Positions 1-8,735 of a stretch of DNA of 64,000 nucleotides are shown piece after piece. The notes under the pieces were generated by a model that was not told where the DNA came from, did no database searches, and worked only from the letters and a program-made list of their open reading frames with translations. This DNA comes from Chryseobacterium piperi (GTDB lineage Bacteria > Bacteroidota > Bacteroidia > Flavobacteriales > Weeksellaceae). A program made the translations under genes and the position numbers. Numbering within the stretch: position 1 is the stretch's first letter; each line of letters opens with the position of its first letter. The stretch lies in the NCBI RefSeq assembly GCF_002285635.2, contig NZ_CP023049.2:3162001-3226000 (forward strand), in the 5' to 3' direction.

Positions 1-60
1 ATAACCGACGATATTATTCAGAAATGGTAAAATTGCAGAAATCAGCACAAAGGCTGACAT
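1..60 (-). CDS. partial N-terminal fragment of a possible membrane protein
   Basis: On the minus strand an ATG at position 60 opens a frame that runs off the window start. The 20 visible codons read as a hydrophobic stretch beginning MSAFVLISAILPF, which fits a membrane segment or signal anchor. It starts 19 bases after the stop of the small lipoprotein gene and on the same strand, so the two may be co-transcribed. No family can be assigned from 20 residues, and it may be a chance frame. Confidence 0.35.
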   Translation of the reverse strand, partial: MSAFVLISAILPFLNNIVGY

Positions 61-79
61 AATAATTTGAATAATTAAC

Positions 80-310
80 TTACCTCGGCCTATCCGGTTT
101 CGTTGGGTCGATAGTTTCGTTTGTTGCAGGTGTGTCATCTCTTGATTCTGGTGTTTTCAGAGTATCACTCGTCGCTTTTGTACCTGACTTTCTCATCTCT
201 GTTTTAAGATTCTGAGATTGCTGACCAGCAGATTCTTCATCATTTCTTTCAGTACATGCTACTAAAAGAGCTGTTAAAGCGATTCCTGATAAAATTAATT
301 TTAGTTTCAT
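80..310 (-). CDS. small hypothetical lipoprotein
   Basis: This encodes 76 residues. The N-terminus is a type II (lipoprotein) signal peptide: a basic start, a hydrophobic core and a lipobox LVAC with the cysteine at residue 19. The rest is short, hydrophilic and rich in Thr, Asp, Glu and Pro, without a recognisable domain, so it is probably an unstructured envelope-anchored tail. I do not recognise the gene and infer only outer or inner membrane anchoring. Confidence 0.7.
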   Translation of the reverse strand: MKLKLILSGIALTALLVACTERNDEESAGQQSQNLKTEMRKSGTKATSDTLKTPESRDDTPATNETIDPTKPDRPR

Positions 311-563
311 AACAGTATATATTTTTTAATAACTTAAAGATAAGGCATAAAACTTAAATTTAGCTTAAAAAATACTCTTGTTTTTTATTCTTTCATTTTT
401 ATTCAATATAATTAAAATCATTAACTTTTTTTAAAAAAACTTATATCACTGCGTAATGAATTCAAAAGTAATGAATATATTTTTATATACAAACATTTTT
501 AAGGCACTTATTCGTTAAAATCATTTTAAAGCTTATCAATTACCTAATCACAATCAAATAAAA

Positions 564-795
564 TTAATTAATATTTTTCACATTAATTGAAATAAATGAT
601 GATAATATACATATTTTACTTCTAAATACCAATTCTTCTTTGGCAGCGACCAACCCATATCTAAATCGCAGTATTATTAAAAACCAGACTCTATTGTTAC
701 TCGTTTTATTCCTTTCATCCTCATATCTCCACCATTCATCAAATAAAATTTTATTCCGTTCTCCATAATCGTTGTTTTGCTTCAGATTTAATAAT
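564..795 (-). other. Met-less open frame in the 494-bp gap before the OMP gene
   Basis: The 494-base interval 311-804 holds no ordinary gene. On the minus strand one frame stays open for about 75 codons (stop at 564-566) without any ATG. Its translation looks protein-like, with segments such as FDEWWRYEDERNKTSNNRVW followed by FLIILRFRYGLVAAKEELVF. It may be a fragment of a decayed gene or a translated repeat; no start codon or ribosome site supports expression. The remainder of the gap is very AT-rich and shows nothing I can name. Confidence 0.2.
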
Positions 796-804
796 ATTTA
801 TTTT

Positions 805-1401
805 ATGAAACAACGTTTTTTAACAGTAAGCTCATTCTTACTTTGCATAACCTGCTCCGTAGAAGCAACTGCACAACAATCTCCAACTCTTCATATTGGA
901 GTAAAAGCAGGAATAAACTCAACCAAGGTATCCTCTGAGTCTAGTAACCTCGAAGGAAAGTACGGATTCGGATACCAGGCCGGTATTATGACGAGAATGG
1001 ATTTTAGCAAACTGTATGTACAGGGAGAAATTTTATTCAACAAAAGAAAAGCATCATATGATTTGAAGGACGAAAGCTCAGCAAAAATGAAATGGAATTC
1101 CATCGACCTCCCTGTTGTAGTAGGCTATAAAATCATTAATAATAAAGATTTTAATGTCAGAGCATTTGCAGGAGGTGTATATAGCTATGCCTTCAATGAA
1201 AATACATCAGCCGTCAAATCTTTTCAGGATAGCTTTAAAAAGTTCGATAAATTCAATGTAGGAATTACCGGCGGTATTGGAATAGATTATAAAAACTTCA
1301 CTATGGATTTTCGATATGAAACAGGATTGACAAGCATCAGTAAAGAATTTAAATCGAAACCCCATAGCTTCTCTCTGGGAATCGGATATTTCTTGTTCTA
1401 A
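805..1401 (+). CDS. outer membrane beta-barrel protein (PorT/OMP_b-brl_2-like)
   Basis: The protein has 198 residues from the ATG at 805. A longer in-frame start at 772 exists, but the 805 start puts a classic signal peptide (MKQRFLTVSSFLLC, cleavage near residue 24, before QQ) at the N-terminus. The mature part shows alternating amphipathic strands with Gly/aromatic turns (GIKAGINSTKV-like opening, GVKAG, FGYQAGI) and ends in an aromatic residue (YFLF), as expected of an 8-stranded outer membrane barrel of the porin-family DUF/PorT-like group in Bacteroidetes. It lies upstream of a LytS-type kinase on the same strand, 76 bases away. Its ligand or role is unknown. Confidence 0.75.
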   Translation: MKQRFLTVSSFLLCITCSVEATAQQSPTLHIGVKAGINSTKVSSESSNLEGKYGFGYQAGIMTRMDFSKLYVQGEILFNKRKASYDLKDESSAKMKWNSIDLPVVVGYKIINNKDFNVRAFAGGVYSYAFNENTSAVKSFQDSFKKFDKFNVGITGGIGIDYKNFTMDFRYETGLTSISKEFKSKPHSFSLGIGYFLF

Positions 1402-1477
1402 AAACTTAAATTATCTTTACACATTAGAAACTGCAGTCCTGCGGTTTCTAATTTTCCATAATCCATCTTTCACCCAT

Positions 1478-2542
1478 ATGAACAATCTTTTAGTTTTAAA
1501 GAAACACGTGTTAATCACAATCTTCTGGCTTGTTTTTGGAGTTGCCATCTGGATACAAATCCAGGCTGATGCCGGAATGTACAACGCTTTCATTCAAACC
1601 GCTATCATTCTTACAAGCTCTTATGTTTTTGCTCAATTCCTAACCAACGACAGACTACCTAAAGCACTGATATCTAAGAACATGAACAAATTCCTCATCG
1701 AGGCATTGATTGTGGTTCTTATTCTAAGCCTTATATTCTCTCTGGTTTTCACTTATATTAACATCGATCTCATCACCCCCATCCCTCCAGGCTTCTCATC
1801 ACATCTTGCCGTATTATGGAAAGGCTTTTACCTTTCAATTCCTGCATCATTATTAATCAACGGAACTGCTTGTGGAATAAGATTTTATCTCGAACACGGA
1901 AAAATAGAAAGAGATCACATTCTGTTAAAACAAGCCCATTTGGAAAATCAGCTTAAGCTTTTACAGGATCAGATTAATCCTCATCTGGTTTTTAACATCC
2001 TTAACCACATTCATATTCTGATGAAATCCAACACAGAACTCGCTTCTTTTCTATTACTAAAGTTCTCTGATATATTACGATATCAACTTTATCATTGCAA
2101 CAAGAACGAAGTTTTATTACATAAAGACATTGAGTATCTTCAAAATTTAGTAGAAGTCGAAAAACTAAGATGGGGAAATGAACTGAATGTAAAAAGTACA
2201 TGGGAAATCAGCAACAAAAAAAATTATATCGCCCCTCTTCTTCTAGTTCCTTTTATTGAAAATGCATTTAAATACGTATGTCGCCTGCCGGGACACCAAG
2301 GCTATATTATAATCTCATGCAGAGAAGAAGGCCATGTTCTCAATTTTTATGTTGAAAATTCTTTTTCCAACCTAACCTCTTACAAAAAGAAGGACGGAGA
2401 CCACGGAATTGGATTGCAAAATGTAAAAAAAAGACTAGATCTTCAATATCCCGGTTTACACTCCTTAGATATAGAATCTGCTGAAAACATCTACAAAGTG
2501 ACATTAACCTTAAAACTATCTCCGGAATACCATGAACAATAA
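1478..2542 (+). CDS. LytS/YehU-family sensor histidine kinase
   Basis: This is a 354-residue membrane sensor kinase. Residues 10-130 contain about four hydrophobic membrane segments. A linker helix follows (about 135-163), then the His_kinase box with the phospho-accepting histidine at residue 169 in QINPHLVFNILN; the usual form is PHFLFNxL, so the Phe-Leu pair is replaced by Leu-Val. The C-terminus has a HATPase domain with an N-box-like PFIENAFKY and a glycine motif GIGLQNVKKRL. The response regulator gene overlaps the last 11 bases, so the pair is co-translated. Its partner has lost its DNA-binding domain, so the pathway is probably non-functional or rewired. Confidence 0.88.
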   Translation: MNNLLVLKKHVLITIFWLVFGVAIWIQIQADAGMYNAFIQTAIILTSSYVFAQFLTNDRLPKALISKNMNKFLIEALIVVLILSLIFSLVFTYINIDLITPIPPGFSSHLAVLWKGFYLSIPASLLINGTACGIRFYLEHGKIERDHILLKQAHLENQLKLLQDQINPHLVFNILNHIHILMKSNTELASFLLLKFSDILRYQLYHCNKNEVLLHKDIEYLQNLVEVEKLRWGNELNVKSTWEISNKKNYIAPLLLVPFIENAFKYVCRLPGHQGYIIISCREEGHVLNFYVENSFSNLTSYKKKDGDHGIGLQNVKKRLDLQYPGLHSLDIESAENIYKVTLTLKLSPEYHEQ

Positions 2543-2882
2543 CCCTCCAAAAATGAAATGCTTAACCATAGATGATGAGCCACTGGCAAGATTCCACCTC
2601 AAAGAAATGGCGGAGCAGATCGATTTTTTAGAAGTAACCGACACTTGCGCAACAGCTCTTGAAGCAAATTCTAAAATTCAGGACTATCAAGTAGACCTGA
2701 TTTTTTTGGATATTAACATGCCCTACCTGACAGGCCTCGAGTTTTTGGAACAATTAGAAAACCCTCCGCTATGCATTCTCACAACCGCTTATTCCGAATA
2801 CGCCCTGGAAGGCTATAGATTACAGGTTGTTGATTACCTGCTTAAACCTATTGCCTTTAAAGCAAATTTATCAGAGAACTGA
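2532..2882 (+). pseudogene. LytTR-type response regulator truncated to its receiver domain
   Basis: Only 116 residues remain of what is normally a protein of about 240. The receiver domain is complete: acidic pair D14/D15, phospho-acceptor D60 in FLDINMP, T84/T85 and K105 in LLKP. Directly after KPIAF the sequence stops resembling a regulator: the last residues (KANLSEN) are the antisense of the neighbouring DUF6268 gene. The whole LytTR DNA-binding domain is missing. The start may be the ATG at 2532, overlapping the kinase gene, or the ATG at 2553 (MKCLTIDDEP). A receiver-only protein could still accept phosphate, but cannot act as the usual transcription factor. Confidence 0.85.
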
Positions 2883-3490
2883 TATCCGCCTTCCATCCCT
2901 TCAGGGAAATTGATATTAAATTTAATCTTACTCCCTGTTTTCCAATCAAAATAAATCCAGGGCATAATCATAGGTACCCCAAAAGCCGTCGTTAATACCG
3001 GTCCAAAACCAAGTGCCAGATGAGGATTGAATTTTTTTATAAATAAAACCCCACCCTGCCCCAATACGTCATCAAAATCTACATTCTCAAGATCCGTATA
3101 CACTCCAGCCGAAGCAGTAATCATCATACTCCATTTTCCTCCTAATGGCCGCAAATGCTGTAATCCCACCTGAGCATTCAACATCTGATCAGGAAATAGC
3201 TTACTTTCATAGTTTTGATGAGACATTCTCGCATAAGCCCCATTGACCAATAACGACCAAGTTTTTACCTTTCCGGCCGTATCTTTTTTCACGGATAACG
3301 GAATATTGAAACTTATATCCATTCTTTTAAAATTACTTTTAGAATCTGTTTTCATACTATCCTCCGGGCGGATATAGTTGGAAAAGGGAATATATTCCGT
3401 TTTTAATTCTCCGGATATTCCGGACTGAGCATTAACCCAGCAACCAAAATGCGCCAGGCAATAAAAGACAGTCATAGGACATTTCTTCAT
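2834..3490 (-). pseudogene. DUF6268-like outer membrane protein, 3' end deleted
   Basis: The 218-residue frame begins with a signal peptide (MKKCPMTVFYCLAHFGCWVNAQ). The mature part has beta-barrel character with alternating strands (WSLLVNGAYARM, WSMMITASAGVY, LALGFGPVLTTAFGVP) typical of DUF6268-type Bacteroidetes envelope proteins, which are usually nearer 280-300 residues. It ends abruptly after YQFSDKFALKA, at the point where the sequence becomes antisense to the response regulator, so roughly the last quarter is missing. The terminal IGLSR is out-of-gene sequence. The barrel is probably not closed and the gene dead. Family assignment is from memory of conserved segments. Confidence 0.7.
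2853..2863. other. deletion junction between two convergent genes
   Basis: Within gcctttaaagc both truncated genes stay in homologous register: plus strand PIAF(K) of the response regulator and minus strand ALKA of the DUF6268 protein. To the left only the regulator is recognisable, to the right only the DUF6268 gene. This marks the scar of one deletion that removed both 3' ends and the intergenic DNA. Confidence 0.7.
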
Positions 3491-3972
3491 AGTGTAAATT
3501 TTTCACAAAGAGAATCCTTTCATTATGACGTACAAAAATTACTTGATCAAAAGCCATAATCTGATGACCAATTGATCTGATATTAGGATAAACAAACCTA
3601 TTTCAGGTTCCATTTCCTATTCCTTAAAAACATCATCTTTTATATTTGAAACTTATCAAAAAAAGCATTTCATCCAATATATTTCAATTATTATTTCCTA
3701 CATATAAAACTAAATACAATATTTTATTCAATAATTAATATTAAAAGACTGATATTTTACATACATTTACTTATAATTTAATATTTTAAGAAAAATTAAC
3801 CCCACACCCTAGTACAAAAGTCTACAAAACTTCATTTGCATCAAAAAAATCACTTTTCTTTTACAATAACTTCGGTTATTTATTTTGAGTAGAGTTGGAA
3901 TCTTTTATGCAAAAAACTACTAAACGAGAGGCGAACATATTCATCAATATACTAATTAATAAAAAATTCAAA
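3491..3972. other. 482-bp AT-rich intergenic region upstream of RCC1 copy 1
   Basis: No gene is supported here. It separates the divergent DUF6268 remnant and the first RCC1-repeat gene and must hold the promoters of both. The plus-strand segment near 3880 (ttatttattttgag) is only close to the Bacteroidetes -7 consensus. An ATG at 3895 is in frame with the RCC1 gene, but would put a 26-residue charged extension before the signal peptide, so I start the gene at 3973. Confidence 0.5.
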
Positions 3973-5449
3973 ATGAGTAAAAACAAACTTTTACAGTGGA
4001 TAACAACATTTTGTTTATCTGCACTTAGTTACGCGCAGGTTGGAATAAATACCACCACCCCTCAAGGAATCATGCATTTACAAAACACCCCAAACAAACA
4101 AATGGGACTGGTAATGCCTAGAGTAGATTCAGTAGATATCGTAGTAAACAACAACAATTTAACTCCGGTAGAAGCCACCGTGGTCTACGACAACAAAGAA
4201 CGCTGCCTTAGACTAAAAAACTACAGGTGACACCAACGAATGGTCTAGTTGTTTCATGGATGAAACACAAACAACTAACTTGATTGAAACTGTAGTAACT
4301 TATCAAGGAAATACCCCTGCAAGAGCAAAAAAACTCGCTGCTGCCGGTCTTTACGCCGCCACTTACCTGGACGCTTACAGAAACAATTACGTTTATGGAA
4401 TGGGACTTCAGTCTTCCAACCAATTAGGTAGCTTAACTACTTCTTCAAATTATCCCACTCTTATTCTAGGCCGCTCTTGTAAAGATATCACTATGGGGCG
4501 ATACAATGGAATGGCTGTTACGACCAATGGAGAACTATGGGTATGGGGACAAAATACCTATGGAAAAAATGGGACCGGGAATACCAATCAAGTAGCTGCC
4601 CCACGCCAGGTAGGATTACCCGGCGGAGTTAAAGTTCAGAAAGTGAAAACCGGACAATACAATTCTCTTGCCCTTGGAGAAGATAACCAACTTTACGTAA
4701 CAGGGTATAGTGGCTACGGGATCCTGGGCAATGGCACAACATCTGGCGATGCCAACCAGTTTTTGAAAATCGATTTTTTTAATGGGATGCAAATTGTAGA
4801 TATGGACGTATTTGTCTATGGAGCTATAGCGGTAACAAATGATGGCAATGTCTATGTTTGGGGACTTAATGGTGGCGGAAACAGAAGAGTCGGACTTCCC
4901 GCTTCTTTTGGAACAGTCTCAACACCAACCCTTCTTAATCCTTACTTCACTTTAAATTCCGGAGAAAAAGTCATCAAAGTACTGACAGATGATTATTCAA
5001 ATTATGGAGGGGGATTCATTACAGACCAGGGGAGATTCTTTGGCTTTGGTTACCTCGCCTATTTTGGAGGTGGCGCCGTATACTCCGCCCCAACCAACTT
5101 AACTCCCGGCACCCTTCAAGCTTCCGAAGGCTTTACAGAGTTCACTATGAATAATGGTGTTGCCTTAATCACGAATCAAAATAGGTTATATGCCGCAGGA
5201 CTAAATACCAACGGCCGTTTTGGAACAGGAAATGCCACCAATTTAAATACCGTTACCAATATCACTCCCGCCAATCTTACAGGAGTTAACTATGGCGGAA
5301 TCAGTTTAAGGTTTAATAATATGTACGTCACAACAACCGTTACCAACCGGTATGTTTTATATGGAGCGGGACAAGGTGTTTACAGACAATTAGGAAGACT
5401 CAATGAGGCAGGATCACAAACTCTGGTTGTCGTATTTGAAGACCAGTAG
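3973..5449 (+). pseudogene. RCC1-repeat secreted protein, copy 1, frameshifted in an A-run
   Basis: Two consecutive frames encode one protein. The first (3973-4230) has a signal peptide (MSKNKLLQWITTFCLSALSYAQ) and the N-terminal module VGINTTTPQGIMHLQN common in Flavobacteriia surface proteins, ending at RCLRLKNYR-stop. The second (open to 5449) carries about six RCC1-like repeats with GELWVWGQNTYGKNGTGN-type units, predicting a beta-propeller. Removing one A from the six-A run at 4215-4220 restores RCLRLKTTGDTNEW and joins the frames, exactly as copy 2 reads. The 3' frame is otherwise undamaged, so the lesion is recent or is bypassed. A Met (4256) follows shortly and could allow re-initiation of a signal-less product. 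No T9SS C-terminal domain is visible. Ligand unknown. Confidence 0.85.
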
Positions 5450-5494
5450 CAGAGAATTAACATTACACACTAACTTTCAATCCCCTTACACAAC

Positions 5495-5523
5495 AAAAGC
5501 TACTGCAAAAACCAGTAGCTTTT
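5495..5523 (+). terminator. intrinsic terminator of RCC1 copy 1
   Basis: Perfect 11-bp stem aaaagctactg/cagtagctttt with a 7-base loop, followed by T-rich sequence, 46 bases after the stop codon. The same stem sequence follows RCC1 copy 2, so the terminator was duplicated with the gene. Confidence 0.85.
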
Positions 5524-5994
5524 ATTATATCTAAAGCTATATCAAAACTAAATACACCCCCATTTCTCTTTTAACATCATGTAAAAATCTATCCTAGAAT
5601 TTATCAAAATTTTTCCTTTCAGCCGAAAGACACCTTCAACACACCGTTTCTTCCAAGTAACCCTCTGCGAAGGGAATTATTTTTCAAAAATACAACAAAA
5701 TAAATATGATATAAATCATAAAATCAATAAAAAATACATGTTTTATCAATAAAAAGACTCCAAGTAATATGATTTTTTTTCTAAAAAATAGACAATTACG
5801 TTATCAAAATAGCAAATTATAGATAAAATTGTATTTTTTTACACCAATGAATATTAAATATATTTTATACTTTCGCGCTCTATAATTTATATATATAAAA
5901 TTAGGAAAAAGATTTATTGATTCCCTCAATTTGCCTAAAATTGCTTGTTTTTTTTTAATACGCTCTATTATTAAAATATACAACAAGGCGGTTT
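5524..5994. other. AT-rich intergenic region between RCC1 copy 1 and IS21
   Basis: About 470 bases of extremely AT-rich DNA. A 60-codon minus-strand frame (5804-5986) is dominated by Ile, Lys, Tyr and Phe as expected of random AT-rich sequence and I do not support it as a gene. No repeat or RNA structure stands out. Confidence 0.4.
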
Positions 5995-6001
5995 ATTTTA
6001 G
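5995..6001. repeat. left target-site duplication of the IS21 element
   Basis: ATTTTAG immediately precedes the left terminal TGT of the element and is repeated at 8600-8606 immediately after the right terminal ACA. A 7-bp duplication is within the 4-8 bp range known for IS21 elements. The bases after the right copy (TGTAAA) by chance resemble the IS tip, so the direct repeat looks longer than the true duplication. Confidence 0.85.
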
Positions 6002-6051
6002 TGTAAATTCCAGTGATATTGACCACCTAATTCCTGATTAAATTGACCACT
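6002..6051. repeat. IS21 left end with terminal inverted repeat and subterminal unit
   Basis: The outer 24 bases (TGTA...ATTGACCA) match the inverted right end at 8576-8599 in tip and inner box. A second unit, AATTCCTGATTAAATTGACC, follows directly. These multiple repeated boxes are typical IS21 transposase binding sites. Confidence 0.8.
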
Positions 6052-6107
6052 AAGAATGAAGTCAAAAAAGGTGTCTAAAAGATGGTTTAAAAATATAAAA
6101 TAAATCT

Positions 6108-6851
6108 TTACTCTGAGCTGATTTTCTGATCAGCTTTTTTTCTTCTCATCGATTCTCCTTTAAGGTCTATTCTCAGGGAGTTGTGAACCATTCTGTCAAG
6201 TATTGCATCGGCTATTGTTTGTTCCGCAATGACTTCATGCCAGGCACTTACAGGCAGTTGCGAAGCAATAATAGTGGAACGTTTTCCGTGTCTGTCTTCT
6301 ATAATCTCCATAAAATCCTGACGTTTAAGATTATCCAGGGATTGTAATCCAAAATCATCAAGGATAATAAGATCCTGCTTTTCTATTCGGTCTATCTCTT
6401 TAAGGTAAGATCCGTCTGCCTTAGCCATCTTAAGCTTTGAGAAGAGTTTGTTGATGCTGAAGTACATGACTTTATATCCCATTGTACAGGCTTTGTATCC
6501 AATGGTAGTTGCGATAAAACTTTTTCCAACTCCTGTACTGCCGGTAATAAGAATATTCTGTTTCTGTGATATAAAATCGCAGGAAGATAATCTTCCAATA
6601 GTATTCTTATCAATATTTCTGGAAGAAGAGGCCGTAATCTCTTCCATAAATGTCCTGTATCTGAACTTAGCTGTGGTAATCAATCTTTCTACCTTTCTGC
6701 TTTCCCTGTCGTCATACTCGGATTCAATCAAGTAGGCTATAAGTTCATCATTGGTATAGGAGATACTTCCTGTTTCCATTGTTGTGGAAAACGCCCTGTG
6801 CATCCCGTGGAGCTTTAAATGTTTCATTTTTTCTAATGTTGCCTGATTCAT
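6108..6851 (-). CDS. istB: IS21 helper ATPase IstB
   Basis: This 247-residue AAA+ ATPase assists the IstA transposase in target capture, as in the IS21 and DnaC-like family. Walker A GSTGVGKS is at residues 104-111 and Walker B LIILDDFG at about 161-168; a sensor segment (STIIASQLPV) follows. The N-terminal helical region (MKHLKLHGMHRA) matches the IstB_IS21 domain and the length is normal. It lies 41 bases downstream of istA on the same strand, the standard IS21 order. There is no sign of damage. Confidence 0.95.
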   Translation of the reverse strand: MNQATLEKMKHLKLHGMHRAFSTTMETGSISYTNDELIAYLIESEYDDRESRKVERLITTAKFRYRTFMEEITASSSRNIDKNTIGRLSSCDFISQKQNILITGSTGVGKSFIATTIGYKACTMGYKVMYFSINKLFSKLKMAKADGSYLKEIDRIEKQDLIILDDFGLQSLDNLKRQDFMEIIEDRHGKRSTIIASQLPVSAWHEVIAEQTIADAILDRMVHNSLRIDLKGESMRRKKADQKISSE

Positions 6852-6892
6852 AGGTTTTGTATTAATGATTTAATTGTTAATGATTGTAGATG

Positions 6893-8452
6893 TTACTGAT
6901 AGTATTTTCCGCCCCTTATGTTTTTGTGTTTAGGCAGTTTCTTTTCTTCAAAAAATGCATCGTCATCGGTTAGATTATCCAGCCCTCTTTCCAGAATACT
7001 TTTAATCATGGCAAGGCTGTATTTTTCATATCCCAACGCTCTTTTACAGGCATTGTCAAGTCTTATGTTGCCGATCTTTTTTGATAATGAAAGGATTCCC
7101 AGGCAGGTTTTATAGGACTGCTCAGGATGCTGTTTCTTTTCCAGGATTTTGATGATGTACTGCTCACAATATTCCCCGACAGACCTTCCCCAAGAGATAA
7201 ACCGGGAGGGATTCCATTCAGTCATAAACTGATAAGATGAAGGCATATGTTCTTTTACAGTCGTATACTGATATTTAGCCAGGATTCTGTTATGGAATGC
7301 TATTCTGCGCTGGTCATAGTAAATCTCGACTGTATTTTTACTAAAAATAATGTTTACTTTTTTACCAATATAGCTGAACGGAACACTGTAATAATGCTGG
7401 TCTTTACTTAAATATACATGGCTGGTCTTATGAACGGTAGCACGTGCAGAATGCTTGAGCTGGTACATCATAGCTGGTAGTGGGGATAATGCATGTCTTT
7501 CAACCTCACGGAAAACATCAGCCCTGGAATACTTCTTTCTTTTCATGGGAGCTTCATTATATCCTTCCAGCAGGTTTTCTATAGCTTTGTTCAATGCTTC
7601 CAGGCTAAAGAAGTGATCTTTACGCAATGGAGCAAAAATGCGGGTATACACAATGCGTACCGCATTTTCAACCAAAGCCTTATCCTTGGGATGATAGGTA
7701 CGCGTAGGAAGTATTGTAGTGCTATAGTGGGAAGCAAAATCCAGAAGAGAATCAGTGATGACAGGTTCGTACTTATGGCTCTTTTTTACGGCTGTACGCA
7801 GGTTATCGGTAACAATAGCTGCGGGAACTCCTCCATAATAATGCAGGGTTTTGGTAAGACTTCCAAGAAAATCTTCTTTCCCCTGGGTTCTTGTAGCTTC
7901 TACGAAGGTCATGCCACTGGCTCCAAGTATGGATACGAAGACCTCAACTTCCTGTTGTTCTCCTGTTTCTTTATTAATAATGTGAAGTTTTTTTCCTGTA
8001 TAATCCACAAAAAGTTTATCCCCAGCCTTATGTTCAATATGCATGGAAGGGTTCACCTTTTTACACCATTCCCGGTAATGATGGCAAAAGCGGGAATATT
8101 GGTAGCCTGAAGGGTATTTATCTATGTATTCTTCCCATAGCAGATAACGGGTGACCCCAACACGTTTTAGTTCTTTGGATATGTAAGGAAACAACGATTC
8201 AAGTTGTTTTTTAATATTGGCCTTATCCCTTATATCGGTTGGCGGAGTCTCGAATAAATCATCTAAATCTTCATCACTCAGCTCTATCAGCTCGTCATAT
8301 GTAAGCTGGTGTTCATGGAACAGGCTGATATACTTTTTAGCAGTATTGCGTGAGATACCCAGTTGTTTGCTTATCCGCAATTTACTTACCCCCTGGGTGT
8401 ATAATCGTAATAATTGTTTAATGTTCAACATGTCTATTCTTTTGTTAGCCAT
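6893..8452 (-). CDS. istA: IS21 transposase IstA
   Basis: From the ATG at 8452 the protein has 519 residues. It opens with a helix-turn-helix region (LLRLYTQGVSKLRISKQLGI), followed by the rve integrase core with DDE residues in LFVDYTGKK, AIVTDNLRTA and ALVENAVRIVY, and a C-terminal beta-rich Mu-transposase-like domain. The frame is open further to 8551, but that extension translates the end repeats themselves (IPEQIDHGIPEQIDH), so I reject it as the true N-terminus. Catalytic residues are all present and the gene is uninterrupted, so the element is likely active. Confidence 0.93.
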   Translation of the reverse strand: MANKRIDMLNIKQLLRLYTQGVSKLRISKQLGISRNTAKKYISLFHEHQLTYDELIELSDEDLDDLFETPPTDIRDKANIKKQLESLFPYISKELKRVGVTRYLLWEEYIDKYPSGYQYSRFCHHYREWCKKVNPSMHIEHKAGDKLFVDYTGKKLHIINKETGEQQEVEVFVSILGASGMTFVEATRTQGKEDFLGSLTKTLHYYGGVPAAIVTDNLRTAVKKSHKYEPVITDSLLDFASHYSTTILPTRTYHPKDKALVENAVRIVYTRIFAPLRKDHFFSLEALNKAIENLLEGYNEAPMKRKKYSRADVFREVERHALSPLPAMMYQLKHSARATVHKTSHVYLSKDQHYYSVPFSYIGKKVNIIFSKNTVEIYYDQRRIAFHNRILAKYQYTTVKEHMPSSYQFMTEWNPSRFISWGRSVGEYCEQYIIKILEKKQHPEQSYKTCLGILSLSKKIGNIRLDNACKRALGYEKYSLAMIKSILERGLDNLTDDDAFFEEKKLPKHKNIRGGKYYQ

Positions 8453-8504
8453 TTGGTATTTTTTGGCTAAGTTATTCAAGACACGTTTTCTGACTTTTTT
8501 TTGG

Positions 8505-8548
8505 TGGTCAATTTGCTCAGGAATACCATGGTCAATTTGCTCAGGAAT
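8505..8548. repeat. tandem IS21 right-end transposase-binding repeats
   Basis: TGGTCAATTTGCTCAGGAAT occurs at 8505-8524 and again exactly at 8529-8548; a further related box (atggtcaatttt) lies at the terminal repeat near 8575-8586. On the minus strand each reads ATTCCTGAGCAAATTGACCA. They match the left-end unit and are probable IstA binding sites. Confidence 0.85.
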
Positions 8549-8599
8549 CAACTGATCATTTTCACAGGATTGAGATGGTCAATTTTGAAGGATTCTACA

Positions 8600-8606
8600 A
8601 TTTTAG
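8600..8606. repeat. right target-site duplication of the IS21 element
   Basis: ATTTTAG, identical to 5995-6001, begins directly after the element's terminal ACA. Confidence 0.85.
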
Positions 8607-8735
8607 TGTAAAAACTGTATTTTACAGCGATAATCCAATATGAAAAATATCCTTTTCTTGTAATTTAAAATAATAATAAAAAGATGAAATCAAGCCATCT
8701 AAATAATATTATATAATTAGTTAAAAACACAAGCG

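Larger units (their letters stand above)
6002..8599 (-). mobile_element. complete IS21-family insertion sequence
   Basis: The 2598-bp element runs from TGTAAATTCC on the left to GGATTCTACA on the right, with related 24-bp ends (TGTA...ATTGACCA) and a 7-bp target duplication ATTTTAG. It encodes istA and istB in tandem on the minus strand, both full length. Internal end repeats with the core ATTCCTGA..AAATTGACCA occur twice or more at each end, which are expected IstA binding sites. It lies between two paralogous RCC1-repeat genes, in intergenic DNA, and damages neither. The intact genes and perfect duplication suggest recent arrival and a possibly active element. Confidence 0.92.

Noticed and set aside
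5804..5986. 60-codon minus-strand frame in AT-rich DNA
   Set aside because: Composition (Ile, Lys, Tyr, Phe, Asn) as expected of random AT-rich sequence.
7493..8110. 205-codon plus-strand frame inside istA
   Set aside because: Antisense shadow of a conserved transposase gene with no domain or normal composition.
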